A stretch of 64,000 bases of DNA from Heliopora coerulea (lineage: Eukaryota > Cnidaria > Anthozoa > Scleralcyonacea > Helioporidae). Position numbers and translations under genes: made by a program. Positions 10,145 through 21,450 of this stretch are shown here, in pieces. The stretch lies in contig JASJOG010000029.1 of the NCBI GenBank assembly GCA_030142905.1, positions 403,501 through 467,500 on the forward strand, written 5' to 3'. Under the pieces are notes generated by a model, which saw only the letters and a program-made list of their open reading frames with translations, ran no database searches and had not been told where the DNA came from. Each line of letters begins with the position of its first letter. The stretch's first letter is position 1.

Positions 10145-10624
10145 TTAGGTGACTTGACAGGAAGTGACATGTATACTTAAGAGGAAAGTGTTAGAATAGA
10201 GAACGAGGTGCAGAAGATAGAATAGAGAAAGAGGTGTTGAAGAGAAATTTTCGTTGAAAGACGGTTTGCATTTAGAAATTAGTAAACTGTCACGAATGAG
10301 AAGTTTAAAGTTAGAGAAAGACCAGCAAGAATAAATGATGGAAAAATCGTTGGGAGAAATGACGTGATTAGTCTGACGAGCAAGAGCCTGGATACTAGAA
10401 GTAGGAAACAAAGTGGTTGCTAGCTTTTCCCCCGTCAAGGGCGAAACCCCCATGTATTCTGAGATTCGCGTTTGTAAGTGGCGCCGTGTTTGGCCCAAAT
10501 ACAATGCTCTACAGCTTTGGCACGTATAGATGTAGACAACACGCAATCTCATTAACATGGGGATCCGGTCCTTGAAAGGAAAGAAACTAGAGAACCGTCT
10601 TCCAGATTGAAAAATAAAACGCAA
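10145..10624 (-). pseudogene. GIY-YIG endonuclease domain of PLE-B, copy 2
   Basis: A 159-codon frame essentially identical to 1780-2259. It carries the more usual CQSC pair (CQCC in copy 1) and the same Glu-to-Asp change at the LLIRDS position. Its reverse transcriptase lies upstream in broken frames (10664-11483) with YIDD preserved. Confidence 0.85.
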
Positions 10625-10663
10625 AGAAACTTGTCGGAAAGCCGACGACCATAGTTTAGAGAC

Positions 10664-11483
10664 CTATGTTCGGTTCTGTAGATCATGTGATCTTGTTAGA
10701 GGAAGCTTAAAATAAATGATATTTTTTGGAGGAGAATCAGAATCTCTTGTGTCGGGACAAAACAGACGATCGAGAAAAACACGGACGCAATGATCAAAAA
10801 AAAAAGTCTCAGGATAACCATTCCTAAACACGAATTCCAGAGGTTTAAGAAGTTTAAGAACTTCAGCGTGAAAGTGGTGAAGGAAGAGCATATTTTAAAG
10901 TAGCGATCAAGTAGAGTATAGACGAGACCACGCTTATACAATAACGGAAAAAATCTATCAAAACTAGTGAAGAAACCAGAGAAAGTTGGTTTCCGATAAA
11001 CCGAAGTGGAAAAACTATCACAACGATCAATCAAAGTGTCCAGAATAGGAAGTGTAGAATCAGTTTCTAACTCACTAATAAACGTAATATTGGAAAGCTG
11101 TGAGTTGAGATGATCTAGAAAATTACGAGCATGATTACGAGTACGAAAAACAACAAAATAATCATCAATATAACGAGAAAAAAAAGAGGTTTAAATTCTA
11201 AAGGCAAGTTGGTTAACCAACTACATTAGGGGAAAGCCAAGAAGATATTACCAAATAAAGGACCAAGCGGGGAGCCTATGGCCACACAATGAACTTGTTC
11301 GTAGAGGGAGTTGTTAAATAGAGAATGACCATTCTTAACGGCTAAACATAACAATTTAAGTAATTGAAAAACGGAAAAGCCATGGTAAAGAGTTGCATTC
11401 TCAAAAGTTCATTAACAATAATGTCAATGGTGTCGTCATGTGGAACGTTAGTAAAAAGCGAGTTAACAAGTGTGTTGTAGTGG
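10664..11483 (-). pseudogene. Reverse transcriptase remnant of PLE-B, copy 2
   Basis: Duplicate of 2299-3117 with the same order of motifs (SLFTNVP, GSPLGP, RYIDDYF, YRKPTFSGF) spread over shifted frames. Small differences from copy 1 include a changed segment around 10936. It is non-functional for the same reasons. Confidence 0.8.
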
Positions 11484-11490
11484 CGCCCTT

Positions 11491-11626
11491 GGGTTAGGAT
11501 TAAGATTAGAGTTAAGATTAGGGTTAAGATTAGGGTTAAGATTAGGGTTAAGATTAGGGTTAAGATTAGGGTTAAGATTAGGGTTAAGATTAGGGTTAAG
11601 TTTAGTGTTAGGGTTAGGGTTAGGGT
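11491..11626 (+). repeat. Interstitial telomere-like repeat, expanded in copy 2
   Basis: 136 bp against 64 bp in copy 1. The extra 72 bp is six more 12-bp units of alternating TTAGGG and TTAAGA. It lies at the same PLE-B head-to-head junction. Confidence 0.9.
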
Positions 11627-11632
11627 CATCGT

Positions 11633-11888
11633 TACGCGAATATCAGAACACATATGGATTTCTCCTTTGACGGGTGAGAAACGAGCAACCACTTTGTTTA
11701 CTGCTTCTAGTATGCAGGCTCTTGCTCGTCATACTAATCACGCCATTTTTCCCAACGATTTTTCCATCATTTATTCCTGCTCGTCTTCCTTTAACATTGA
11801 ACTTCTCATTCGTGAGAGTTTCCTTGTTTCTAAATACAAACCGTCTCTCAAGGAAAAGATCTCTTCTACACCTCTTTCTCTATTCTAA
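11633..11888 (+). pseudogene. GIY-YIG C-terminal fragment, PLE-B plus strand, copy 2
   Basis: Duplicate of 3196-3451 with the same truncated start after the telomere-like tract, the Glu retained in LLIRES and the same stop. Confidence 0.8.
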
Positions 11889-11966
11889 TACTTTCCTTTT
11901 CCGTATCCCTGTCACTTCCTGTCAGGTCACCTAGTTTTCTATTAGTTAGCCGTATATGTATATCTA

Positions 11967-12005
11967 TACTCTGAAGATGTTGCACGCCGCAACGAAACGT
12001 CAGTA
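11967..12005 (+). ncRNA. Hammerhead-like motif, PLE-B plus strand, copy 2
   Basis: Identical in pairing to 3530-3568 (outer TACT/AGTA, inner GTTGC/GCAAC, GAAAC, GTC). Confidence 0.55.
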
Positions 12006-12321
12006 AACATGTTTTAAGACTTTTTGACTGGCCTCTTTTACAATGGCAATACATTTAAGTATGAGCTGGGTTCTGATCTTTATGTTGCGATTACACGTGA
12101 ACGTGTTAAAATTTGCGAGCGAATGACCAAGGGGAAAACGTTGTCTTGATATGAATATCTAAGCCCAACAGAGGATTTTTAATAGAACGGCCATAATGAA
12201 CTCATAGTAGTAGAATTATGAATTATCTATTTAACTAACTTTTTGTTGCTACATACGAGACATCTTCAGAATAAATAAACAATTAATTACAAGACTCGAC
12301 TTAAATGACAATGCTGTATTA

Positions 12322-12732
12322 CAAAAACAGATCTGACATAATGAAACATGCATAAAAATTAGGAGAGAGTGGAAGGAGGAAAATCAAATCAAAGTCAGGA
12401 AAAGATCTATTATTTACATTAAGTGAAGGTTTCACCCTCTCATTAGGTAAACTCTCACGAAGAGGAGGCTCAAAATTAGAGGGGCAGGAGCTTAAAATCG
12501 AAAATTCCTCTGAAGAAACGAAACGACCAGTGACCCTATGATGAGATAGGACACTAGATAGTGAGGTGACAGAAACTGGTTTGCCAGTGTATGGCGAGAT
12601 TCGCATATGCTCAGGCGTACGCGTCTGTAAATGACGCGTAGTAACACCGACATACGAAAAGCGACAGCTTTGACACTTATAAAACACAGACCGAAAATTG
12701 TCATCTTGTGACTTGATATCCAAATGGAACAA
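12322..12732 (-). pseudogene. GIY-YIG fragment of PLE-C, copy 2
   Basis: Duplicate of 3888-4298. The TGRPVSSEE segment reads TGRFVSSEE here. The 22-bp inverted repeat follows at 12698-12769, and the plus-strand N-terminal PLE-C relic at 12746-13182. Confidence 0.75.
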
Positions 12733-12769
12733 GAAACGGACAATTTGAATATCAAGTCACAAGATGACA
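12698..12769. repeat. Short perfect inverted repeat at PLE-C junction, copy 2
   Basis: Same 22-bp arms and 28-bp loop as at 4264-4335. Confidence 0.9.
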
Positions 12770-13182
12770 AAATTCCGTTTGTGTTTTATTCTTTACTTTT
12801 TCAAATTGCCCCCTGGTTGTGGTTTTTGACACTTCTATTGGTATAAAACGCGAGGTTTTGAGTTTAGAAGTACGCATTCATAACAAGAGTACTTTTTCCG
12901 CCTGGTCATTAGCTCGTAACTATCTTGAAGAATCGACAGGTAATGGTTTACTTTAAAATTTCCGTAAGTTTCAACCTACCTAGCTGAAGCTTGGTAAAGC
13001 CAAGTTGGATCTTTCCTTTTTGAAAAAAATGAAAGAAACATCGAGTGATGCCACAGTTCCTGAACTTGAAAGTCAACTAACTACCGCTTAAGAAAATGAC
13101 TTGCTTACCACCATTGTCAACGGAATCTTCTGGACGAATAAATTTTTAACAAACAATGTAATATTCGTGAACTCTATTAGTA
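12746..13182 (+). pseudogene. PLE-C N-terminal region fragment, copy 2
   Basis: Duplicate of 4312-4748, with the same breaks and the same end of homology to the 33 kb copy. Confidence 0.5.
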
Positions 13183-14230
13183 GATAGCCTGCAGGTATAG
13201 TCATGATGACATCAGCATGTTTGGGAGCTGTGACCCGTGTCAAGTTAGTTCTCAGGTTGACCGTGTGAGACTGGTGCACACGCAGGCTGACAAGAAACGT
13301 GTCATATCGTGTAAAACGGGTTTGAAACGAGTATTCACCGGAAAAACGTCAATACGTTTAAACTGGGCGCCAAAATTGTGCCACTGAGAAGACGTAAACA
13401 GTGCGACACTGCAATGTACACATGTAAAGCATGAGAAAAATTATATCAGGTGTTTGTGACACGAATTATTGGAATTATCCTGTTTGAAATTTTCCCCGCA
13501 TGTTCAGTCGTGTCATAGGTAATGTCTGTACTGTAAGGATTATAACATTTCTCTATAGAATATGGTATTTTGGTACAGGTTGAATATGGTGCATAAGATC
13601 GTTTGGCACAGCTAACTAGACGTGAAAGTATCTGACCAAACTATATGTTTGTAAAATGTATTGGGGTGAAAGATGTGTTACAGAGATTCAAGTAGATCTC
13701 GATAATCGAGATATTGTTTATTTGAGTATCATAAATTTACAAAATATGTACTTTTGACATTGTCCTTATGTATGATGATTTAGGTGAGAAACACGAATCT
13801 TCTAACCCCTGATGTTTGTAGTCACTCAAGATCAGTAGAGAATGAGCGTTGATGTCAGGCTTTTTATATGCATGTATAAACAGTGAATGCAGTATTTTTC
13901 AGAATGAAGGTTTGAATGCTGAGGAGAGTGAAGCGAGCAAAGTTTGGGAATTCAATGTGCTTGGCGAAGCAAAAATCATTGAAGCGTCGATGAATATTTA
14001 ATTCTAAAGGATGACAGCACTATCCCAGTGTAAATGTATCCTTTAAACCCATATTTTATGTGTAGATGTGTTCGGTGTTTTTCTCGGTCACAATGTACTC
14101 GTAAATTTAGAACTGTGATAACGTTACAAATTTGTAGAAAAAACAATTCTATGTCAGAATCATCCTCAGGGTATTATGAAATGATAACTTCACAATTAAC
14201 CTATACTGCTGAAGTCAAGTGAAAAATGTT
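13183..14230. other. Unassigned part of tandem copy 2
   Basis: Duplicate of 4749-5796. The small Cys-containing frame (14034-14222) remains open with two amino-acid changes. No recognised gene. Confidence 0.4.
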
Positions 14231-14301
14231 GACTCAAGCAGGATTTGAACTCGCACCTTCGGAATACTGGTCCGCCGCTCTACCTGTTGAGCTATCGAGT
14301 C
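14231..14301 (-). tRNA. tRNA-like segment, copy 2
   Basis: Same sequence as 5797-5867, with the same unusual C at position 33. Best read as a tRNA-derived SINE head or tRNA pseudogene. Confidence 0.5.
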
Positions 14302-15004
14302 CTCAAGGATTGGAGGGGAGTTTTTATCCAATTTAAATGCACGAGATATTCTCGCGACAACATCTGCACGTCTTACTTCACCTTTTGACTATCTGAGCTT
14401 TATTACTGTACATAGGTGAACGTTAATTTCACTTCCGTCGCAAAGCAAAGACCGGCTTAGCTTTATTGACTCTAATTAACTCTGTTGTTTTTCCGAAGTG
14501 CGTAGGCAGCCTAATATTCTTGCCGGCTGCGGTGACAGGGGCAAAACCAGGAAATTCAAGGGGCAGAGATCGGGATGATAGAATCATAACACTATCGAGG
14601 CAATTTTAACTGGACTATATCAACGAAGCTTTGGGAAATGACGTCAAAAAGTTGTCACTAATAGGATACATATAATATTTTCACACAAAATGGAAACCGA
14701 TCGCTACTCCCCACCCTCCTCTAGTTTCGCCCCTGAACGAAATAACTATCGTGGGGAAAAAAAAGACACTGGAAAAAGACCCACAAAATATTCCGGAGGA
14801 TGGGCTGGAAATTAATAGAGGCCTATGCTCTTAGAACCACCCGGCCACAAAACAACCTTAATCCGTCGCTGAAGATCATGCACCTACCCAAAGAAAAGAA
14901 AAATAAACGGAACGATTTGCCGTGATATATGGTTATCTGGCTTGGTGACAAACAACATCTTCAGACATAAACGCGACATAGGAATGACAAAATTTTTTAA
15001 ATGT

Positions 15005-15393
15005 TTTATTTCATTCTAGGCTATTGAACGTTTACATGACATTTCGTACTAAATATCCAATGGCTGAATGCTCTAGCGGAATTTCTCTGCTTTACATACT
15101 TTAGTTCGTCAGTTACGGATGTCGTGCTCATCATTCATATCGCCAAAGGAAGAGCCAGCGGAAAACATCCGGTGCCTGTTGATTTTAAAATTCCTCTTAC
15201 GACCACAATTGCTTGAGATGCAATCATTTTTTAGTGCAATACAATTATTACAGCTTTCTTTACTGTAGCACTGACTAAAGCACGGATTATAAATATCAGC
15301 TACGCAACGTGATTGGCATGACATTTTACCACTTGTGATCATGATCAAGGCCAATGTGAAGATTATCGGAGCGAAGAATTTTCTCATCGACAT
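15005..15393 (-). CDS. Small secreted cysteine-rich peptide A, copy 2 (CDS 15109-15393)
   Basis: This duplicate of the gene at 6675-6959 has the same signal peptide, eight-Cys framework, GRKR site, acceptor before the ATG and AATAAA (15005-15010). It differs by one residue between the fourth and fifth Cys (Val to Glu at position 46) and keeps an intact frame. Both copies being open suggests either a recent duplication or selection. Confidence 0.75.
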
Positions 15394-15809
15394 TCTAAAT
15401 TTAATTCAGAAATATCAATGTAGGTATCATATTTTTATTATTATTATTAACATAAGATTATTTTGTTCCAGCTAATGTCAGATAATTTTAATCGTGAAAA
15501 AAAGAGCTCTCGCTGAGAAAGAATTAAACTTTGTAACAAAATTTTAAAGTTAATGAATAAAGAAATGAATCCGCCATAGGAGGGATTGAAACTCTTCTTG
15601 GCCCGTACACTACTTTGTAATTTTACTCTGGCTAGTGCCAGATGATTTTACCTGTCAAGAGGAGATGTTTCGGAACGGAAAAGTTAGTTTATAATTATTT
15701 TCTTTTGTTTCTTTTTTTTCTTGGTTTGTTTACTGTGTTTTTTGTTTTATTCTGGGTTCCAGATATATCGGACTTTGTCTATTAAAAGGTTAAAGTACAT
15801 CGATCTGTT

Positions 15810-17395
15810 ATGATAATAATAACAATAATAATAATAACAATAATGATAATAACAATAATAATAATAACAATAATAATAATAACAATAATAATAATAACAA
15901 TAATAATAATAACAATAATAATAATAACAATAATAATAATAACAATAATGATAATAACAATAATAATAACAATAATAATAATAACAATAATGATAATAAC
16001 AATAATGATAATAACAATAATGATAATAACAATAATGATAATAACAATAATGATAATAACAATAATGACAATAACAATAATAATAATAACAATAATAATA
16101 ATAACAATAATAATAATAACAATAATAATAACAAGAATAATAATAACAATAATAATAATAACAAGAATAATAATAACAATAATAATAATAACAATAATAA
16201 TAATAACAATAATAATAATAACAATAATAATGATAACAATAATAATAATAACAATAATAATAATAACAATAATAATAATAACAATAATAATAATAACAAT
16301 AATAATAATAACAATAATAATAATAACAATAATAATAATAACAATAATAATAACAATAATAATAATAACAATAATAATAATAACAATAATAATAATAACA
16401 ATAATAATAATAACAATAATAATAATAACAATAATAATAATAACAATAATAATAATAACAATAATAATAATAACAATAATAATAATAACAATAATAATAA
16501 TAACAATAATAATAATAACAATAATAATAATAACAATAATAATAACAATAATAATAATAACAATAATAATAATAACAATAATAATAATAACAATAATAAT
16601 AATAACAATAATAATAATAACAATAATAATAATAACAATAATAATAATAACAATAATAATAATAACAATAATAATAATAACAATAATAATAATAACAATA
16701 ATAATAATAACAATAATAATAATAACAATAATAATAATAACAATAATAATAATAACAATAATAATAATAACAATAATAATAATAACAATAATAATAATAA
16801 CAATAATAATAATAACAATAATAATAATAACAATAATAATAATAACAATAATAATAATAACAATAATAATAATAACAATAATAATAATAACAATAATAAT
16901 AACAATAATAATAATAACAATAATAATAATAACAATAATAATAATAACAATAATAATAAAAACAATAATAATAACAATAATAATAATAACAATAATAATA
17001 ATAACAATAATAATAATAACAATAATAATAATAACAATAATAATAATAACAATAATAATAATAACAATAATAATAATAACAATAATAATAATAACAATAA
17101 TAATAATAACAATAATAATAATAACAATAATAATAATAACAATAATAATAATAACAATAATAATAATAACAATAATAATAATAACAATAATAATAATAAC
17201 AATAATAATAATAACAATAATAATAATAACAATAATAATAATAACAATAATAATAATAACAATAATAATAATAACAATAATAATAATAACAATAATAATA
17301 ATAACAATAATAATAATAACAATAATAATAATAACAATAATAATAATAACAATAATAATAATAACAATAATAATAATAACAATAATAATAATAAC

Positions 17396-17426
<31 letters not shown>

Positions 17427-17427
17427 T
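15810..17427. repeat. 15-bp minisatellite, copy 2 (AACAATAATAATAAT)n
   Basis: About 105-108 units. Unlike copy 1, nearly all units carry AAT in place of GAT. GAT units are confined to about 15845-16070, and a few 12-bp units and single-base variants are interspersed. It is 693 bp longer than copy 1. Confidence 0.95.
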
Positions 17428-18338
17428 GGAGGCCAAGACCCCTCGCTACTTCTTTTGAAAAAAAAAATAATAATAATAGTAATAATGACCTCATTGGCTC
17501 GTATGAACTGACTTTCCTCAATGATTGGGCACTGGAGTAGGACAAGCACAGCTTCAGCTTACTACGGGAATGTGGACGCTGCAGCCCACAAGAGTCTGGA
17601 GTGGCAGCTTTGGCAAGTGCCTGTAACCCCTTAGCCAATGGTAGATAAGGCTCTTTAGCCTTGGATGGCAACTTGTCTAGTAGAAAGAAACTCTGACATA
17701 AAACCAGAAATAGGTAGGCAAGACATTGATTCAGAGACAGTGACCTCCATAAAACGAGCAGGCTTTGATGAGATGACCAAGGGAGTGGCGTCCCTGCCTT
17801 GCCAGCCGGGTAGACAGGTAGCCGAAAGCCTCAGTTTGCCTTAATTGGCCAGCAGCTGCAAGTACACTACCTTCGGGTGTTGGCAAACCTGCCCTGTTAG
17901 CCCAAGGACTAGACGAAAATCTGTACAGTAGGCTGATGCTCCTGACCTTAGTTGGTTGAGGATGAACCAGCCTTAAATGCTGAAACAGATCTGCTCTAGT
18001 CTAAGAATAAAACAATATTCAGACTTAACCCTTGCAGTGGCACGCCTGAACTGACCTTAACTGGTGGGAAGTGCAAGAGTGTACTGTTAAGATCAAACTG
18101 GATATACTCATCGGGGAGTACTTTCAAATCTTTAAAGGGCTGTACATCCCTTACTCCTTCCTGACTGGATAAGTTGGGCGAATAAGGGCTGGCGCGGTGG
18201 GTGTTTCTTAAAATCCATATTAATTGTAAAATTTCGTTTCCCCACAAGTTCCTTGAAATTTGCAATGTCTGTTGCTACCTTACCAGGCAGGATGCTGGGA
18301 ACCCGTAGCAGGCTGAGACCACTTCCACTGTTCTTAGT
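17428..18338. other. Segment after minisatellite, copy 2
   Basis: Near-identical to 8301-9211, with the same decayed minus-strand frame (17996-18265). Family unknown. Confidence 0.4.
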
Positions 18339-19680
18339 TGGGTGGTGTGCGAGTTGTAATAATAATGATAAACTTTATTAGACACAAAATCAAAAAAGAT
18401 AACATTATTTATATTGGAGCTGTGTATTATAAACTAACTTATAAATAAATAATTATAATAATATACAATTATCAATACTTAGATAAAATAAATTATCAAT
18501 AAAATTATGGTAATTGAAATTTAAAAGCAGAAAGTTAAACGCTAGACCAGTAATTGTTATTGAAAGCCCTCACTGAGGCAGAGTTTTTGGTTGTTTCATT
18601 AGAACTATTGTACAGCTTTCCAGAAGAAAATGAGAAGGAACGAAGAACTGACGTAAAAGAGATCTTTGACATACGAATATTATTTCGACAACGTGAAAAA
18701 TTTAGTCTATGATTATTTTCTTTTTTTTCTTTTTTATTCTTGGTTTGTTTACTTGATTTGCTGTTTTATTCTAGGTTTCTGATACGTGGGATATTGTCTA
18801 TTAAAAGGTTAAAGTACATCGACCTGTTATGATAATCTAGGACCACGGCAAACTTCAAAGCGACGACAAAGGTATGCAGTTAATGTGGACTAGGTGCTCA
18901 ATGGGCATGAAATATTTGGTAATAGGCGAATTAATATTGAAATGATAAGGGTAATTGGTTGAATCTAAACCCTTATCATTTCTATTTCATTATTCTCTCT
19001 TCTACAGTGTTTGTAACTCATGAAAGTTCACAAATGTGCCTAAACGTAGTGATAATAATAATAGTTGTTATTATAATAATAACAATTTAATAATGAAATA
19101 ATAATGATAATAATAATACAGATTGCAATGACATAAAGTAATAGTAATAATAAAAACATAACAATTATGATAATAACTACAATATAATAGTAATAATAAT
19201 ATTATTGATGATGATTATAATAATATTAATGATAATGATAATAATAGTAAAAATAATAATAATGATTATTATTACGATTAGAATATTAATAATTAAGATA
19301 ATAATAGCAATAATAATAATGATAATAATCATAATAATCATAGTAATCCATCGAACGAGAACTTTGAAAGAATCCTTAGATAATTAGTTGTTAATGTACT
19401 TTCAGCTGCCTCATTGTTTAAGTGGAAACAAAACTCCACTTACACGGAAAAGATTGCTCTATGTTTGCTTTGCCGAATGCATGACTATTTTGTTCTAGGT
19501 AGTTTGTGTCAGAAATATTTACTTGTCAAATTGAGAAAGCTTGGCTCAAATTAAACCTTCTGAATTGACTTTGGCCTGGCCTGATTGACTCACTATTATT
19601 TCATCATTGGTGACCCGAGGATTTATCATTTGGAAGACGAACTAAGTACTTCTGAAATCCTGGAGTCTTCTTTATGCTGC
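18339..19680. repeat. Tandem duplication, truncated copy 3
   Basis: This starts exactly like copies 1 and 2 and is nearly identical to copy 2 over its first 310 bp. It then follows copy 1 (bases 310-1320), more diverged, until homology stops near the ATGCTGC at about 19671-19680. That is close to where the PLE composite begins in copy 1, so copy 3 may show the locus before the PLE composite arrived. Confidence 0.85.
19050..19345. repeat. Imperfect AAT-rich repeat, copy 3
   Basis: Low-complexity (AAT/ATG/ATT)n, equivalent to 705-1005 but diverged in unit order. A 60-codon Ile/Met frame here is an artefact. Confidence 0.8.
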
Positions 19681-21055
19681 AGCAAGGACAGTCCTGGTTA
19701 TAAGCGAATAAGCGCTGTTTTTTTGTTTGTTTTTTTTTTTTTTTTGTTTTTTGTTTTTATTTTTTTTTTGAATACGATATTCAATAAACTCGCTCTCGTT
19801 AAGTTTCTCAATTGAAGCCTTCGGAAGCTTTGGCGTAGCGGGTATCATTAGCACTCAGTAGCAAACCGTAACTCCTGGTAACCGCTCACTCATTATTATC
19901 TTGTATAAAATGACACAAACAATGCCAAAAATGCTGGAAAATATATAAGGAATAAAATTATTGCAGTCTTTACAATATTCATCTCAAACTGATGAATAAT
20001 TCATGAGTATTTCATTCAATGAGAAGCACTGAGTGACCCCCCGTTAGCGAACTTGAAATACCATGGAAGTACTGAGCAGAGGACTTGAACTGTTTTTTCC
20101 AGTCCTTGGACTGGAAATAATTGTTCACGTCCTCGAACTTAAAATATAATTTCACACAATCAGTTTATTCATCAATACACTATTACTAATACACTAATTT
20201 ATTGTGCCAATATTTGAAAACCCGATCCAGTCATCATTACCGGCCCATAAATATTACTTAAAACTTTAAATATTTATATAAAAATATAAATATTTACTAC
20301 TTGGAAATTCGGTACTGCTTATTATTGCATCCACAGAGAACTGCCTTCCCTTCACTATGCATCGGGTCGGAAGTAATTTGGATCAGTTGCCTAAAACCTA
20401 ATAGAAAACGTTTAGATTTTTTATTTTAGAGCATGAAATCTACATGTAGCCTAATTAAATACAGGTCATTCTCTGAACATTTATGAGAGATCAACGATTT
20501 ATTTCTTGAAGGGAAAAAATTTTGGATTAGGACAATGTCTTACAATAGGTTTTCGGCAGAGCCTAATTCCCTTGTATCATAGAATCGAGAAACTTTTCAT
20601 TTTATATTTCATTCTCCTATTAACTATTGAAACTATCAGATTCATATAAATGTGATATATTCTGTTCATATATAACTTCGGACTACTTCCAGCTAAATTA
20701 TATTCCATCTGTCGCTTTGTTTCGTCATCATGTATTGACCCAAGGGATGGGTCAATTAATTTTATAAAGTACCATAAATATTTTACGATTCATGAAATAA
20801 TCTTTATAGGATCTGAATTATTATATTGTGAATTGTCGAATATTTTGATGATGGATATGATGCCTGTCGGCCATTAGAATGTTTTCTTTAGTATATTATC
20901 ATTAGGGCCTAAAATGAAAAGAAAAATGACCATTGTTCGTATTTGTTTTTCGACAAACTGAAAATATTTCTGACCCCATTTTTGCCCGAGCTATGGAGGC
21001 AAACACACATGATGTAATTAGCCCCAACTTATACCCTGGCCCACCGTGAAAAGCG
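19681..21055. other. Intergenic, T-rich tract then AT-rich unique sequence
   Basis: A run of T with scattered G at 19718-19769 is followed by AT-rich sequence in which I see no gene or repeat. Confidence 0.4.
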
Positions 21056-21059
21056 CACC

Positions 21060-21390
21060 TCGGAGGGCAATCTTTTTTACGCCCACTTCGAGATGGTGGA
21101 TGCTTACCGTGACAGCCTGAGAACTATTCGCGCTTCCGTTATATTATAATTCAAGATGTCCTCTCGCCAAACATTCAGGTTACGTTAGGATTAGTGTTAG
21201 GATAAGGGTTAAGGTTAGGATTAGCACTAGGTTTAGGCTATCGTAGCTCTAATCCTAATCCTAACTGTGGTACTAACTGGAATGTTAGGTGAGAGGACAT
21301 GTTGAATTGTATTATAATGCAAGCACGAATAGTTTTCAGGCTCTCATGGTAAGTATCTGCCATCTTGAAGTGCGTGTAAAAACACTTCGC
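21060..21390. repeat. Foldback element with telomere-like centre
   Basis: Inverted arms of about 110 bp (left about 21089-21180, right about 21275-21385, with mismatches) flank a centre of degenerate TTAGG-type repeats (21178-21237). The centre continues as CCTAA-type repeats (21248-21264), so the telomere-like motifs themselves are head-to-head. A 70-codon minus-strand frame across the right arm (21238-21450) is probably incidental. Confidence 0.75.
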
Positions 21391-21450
21391 TCGAGGAGGC
21401 CTAAAACCTGGGGGGGCGTGAACACCAATCTCAGTTTGCCTGGTGTCCAT

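Larger units (their letters stand above)
9796..11490 (-). mobile_element. Penelope-like element B, minus-strand copy in tandem copy 2
   Basis: This is the same element as at 1318-3125, but its extreme 3' tail (the equivalent of 1318-1430) is lost at the replaced block. A hammerhead-like motif lies at 10024-10061 (minus), with the same ATGA core defect. Confidence 0.85.
9212..18338. repeat. Tandem segmental duplication, copy 2
   Basis: This is the direct, same-orientation copy of 1-9211. Offsets relative to copy 1 are 8365 before the telomere-like tract, 8437 just after it, 8434 over most of the unit and 9127 after the minisatellite. The steps reflect +72 bp in the telomeric tract, -3 bp near 12058 and +693 bp in the minisatellite. 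Bases 310-1430 of copy 1 are missing here and are replaced by about 260 bp of a PLE 3' fragment (9534-9795). Confidence 0.95.

Noticed and set aside
11470..11670. Leu-Gly-Leu-Arg repeat protein frame
   Set aside because: Translation of the telomere-like repeat; no start or splice context.
19205..19387. Ile/Met-rich 60-codon frame
   Set aside because: Low-complexity AAT/ATG repeat.
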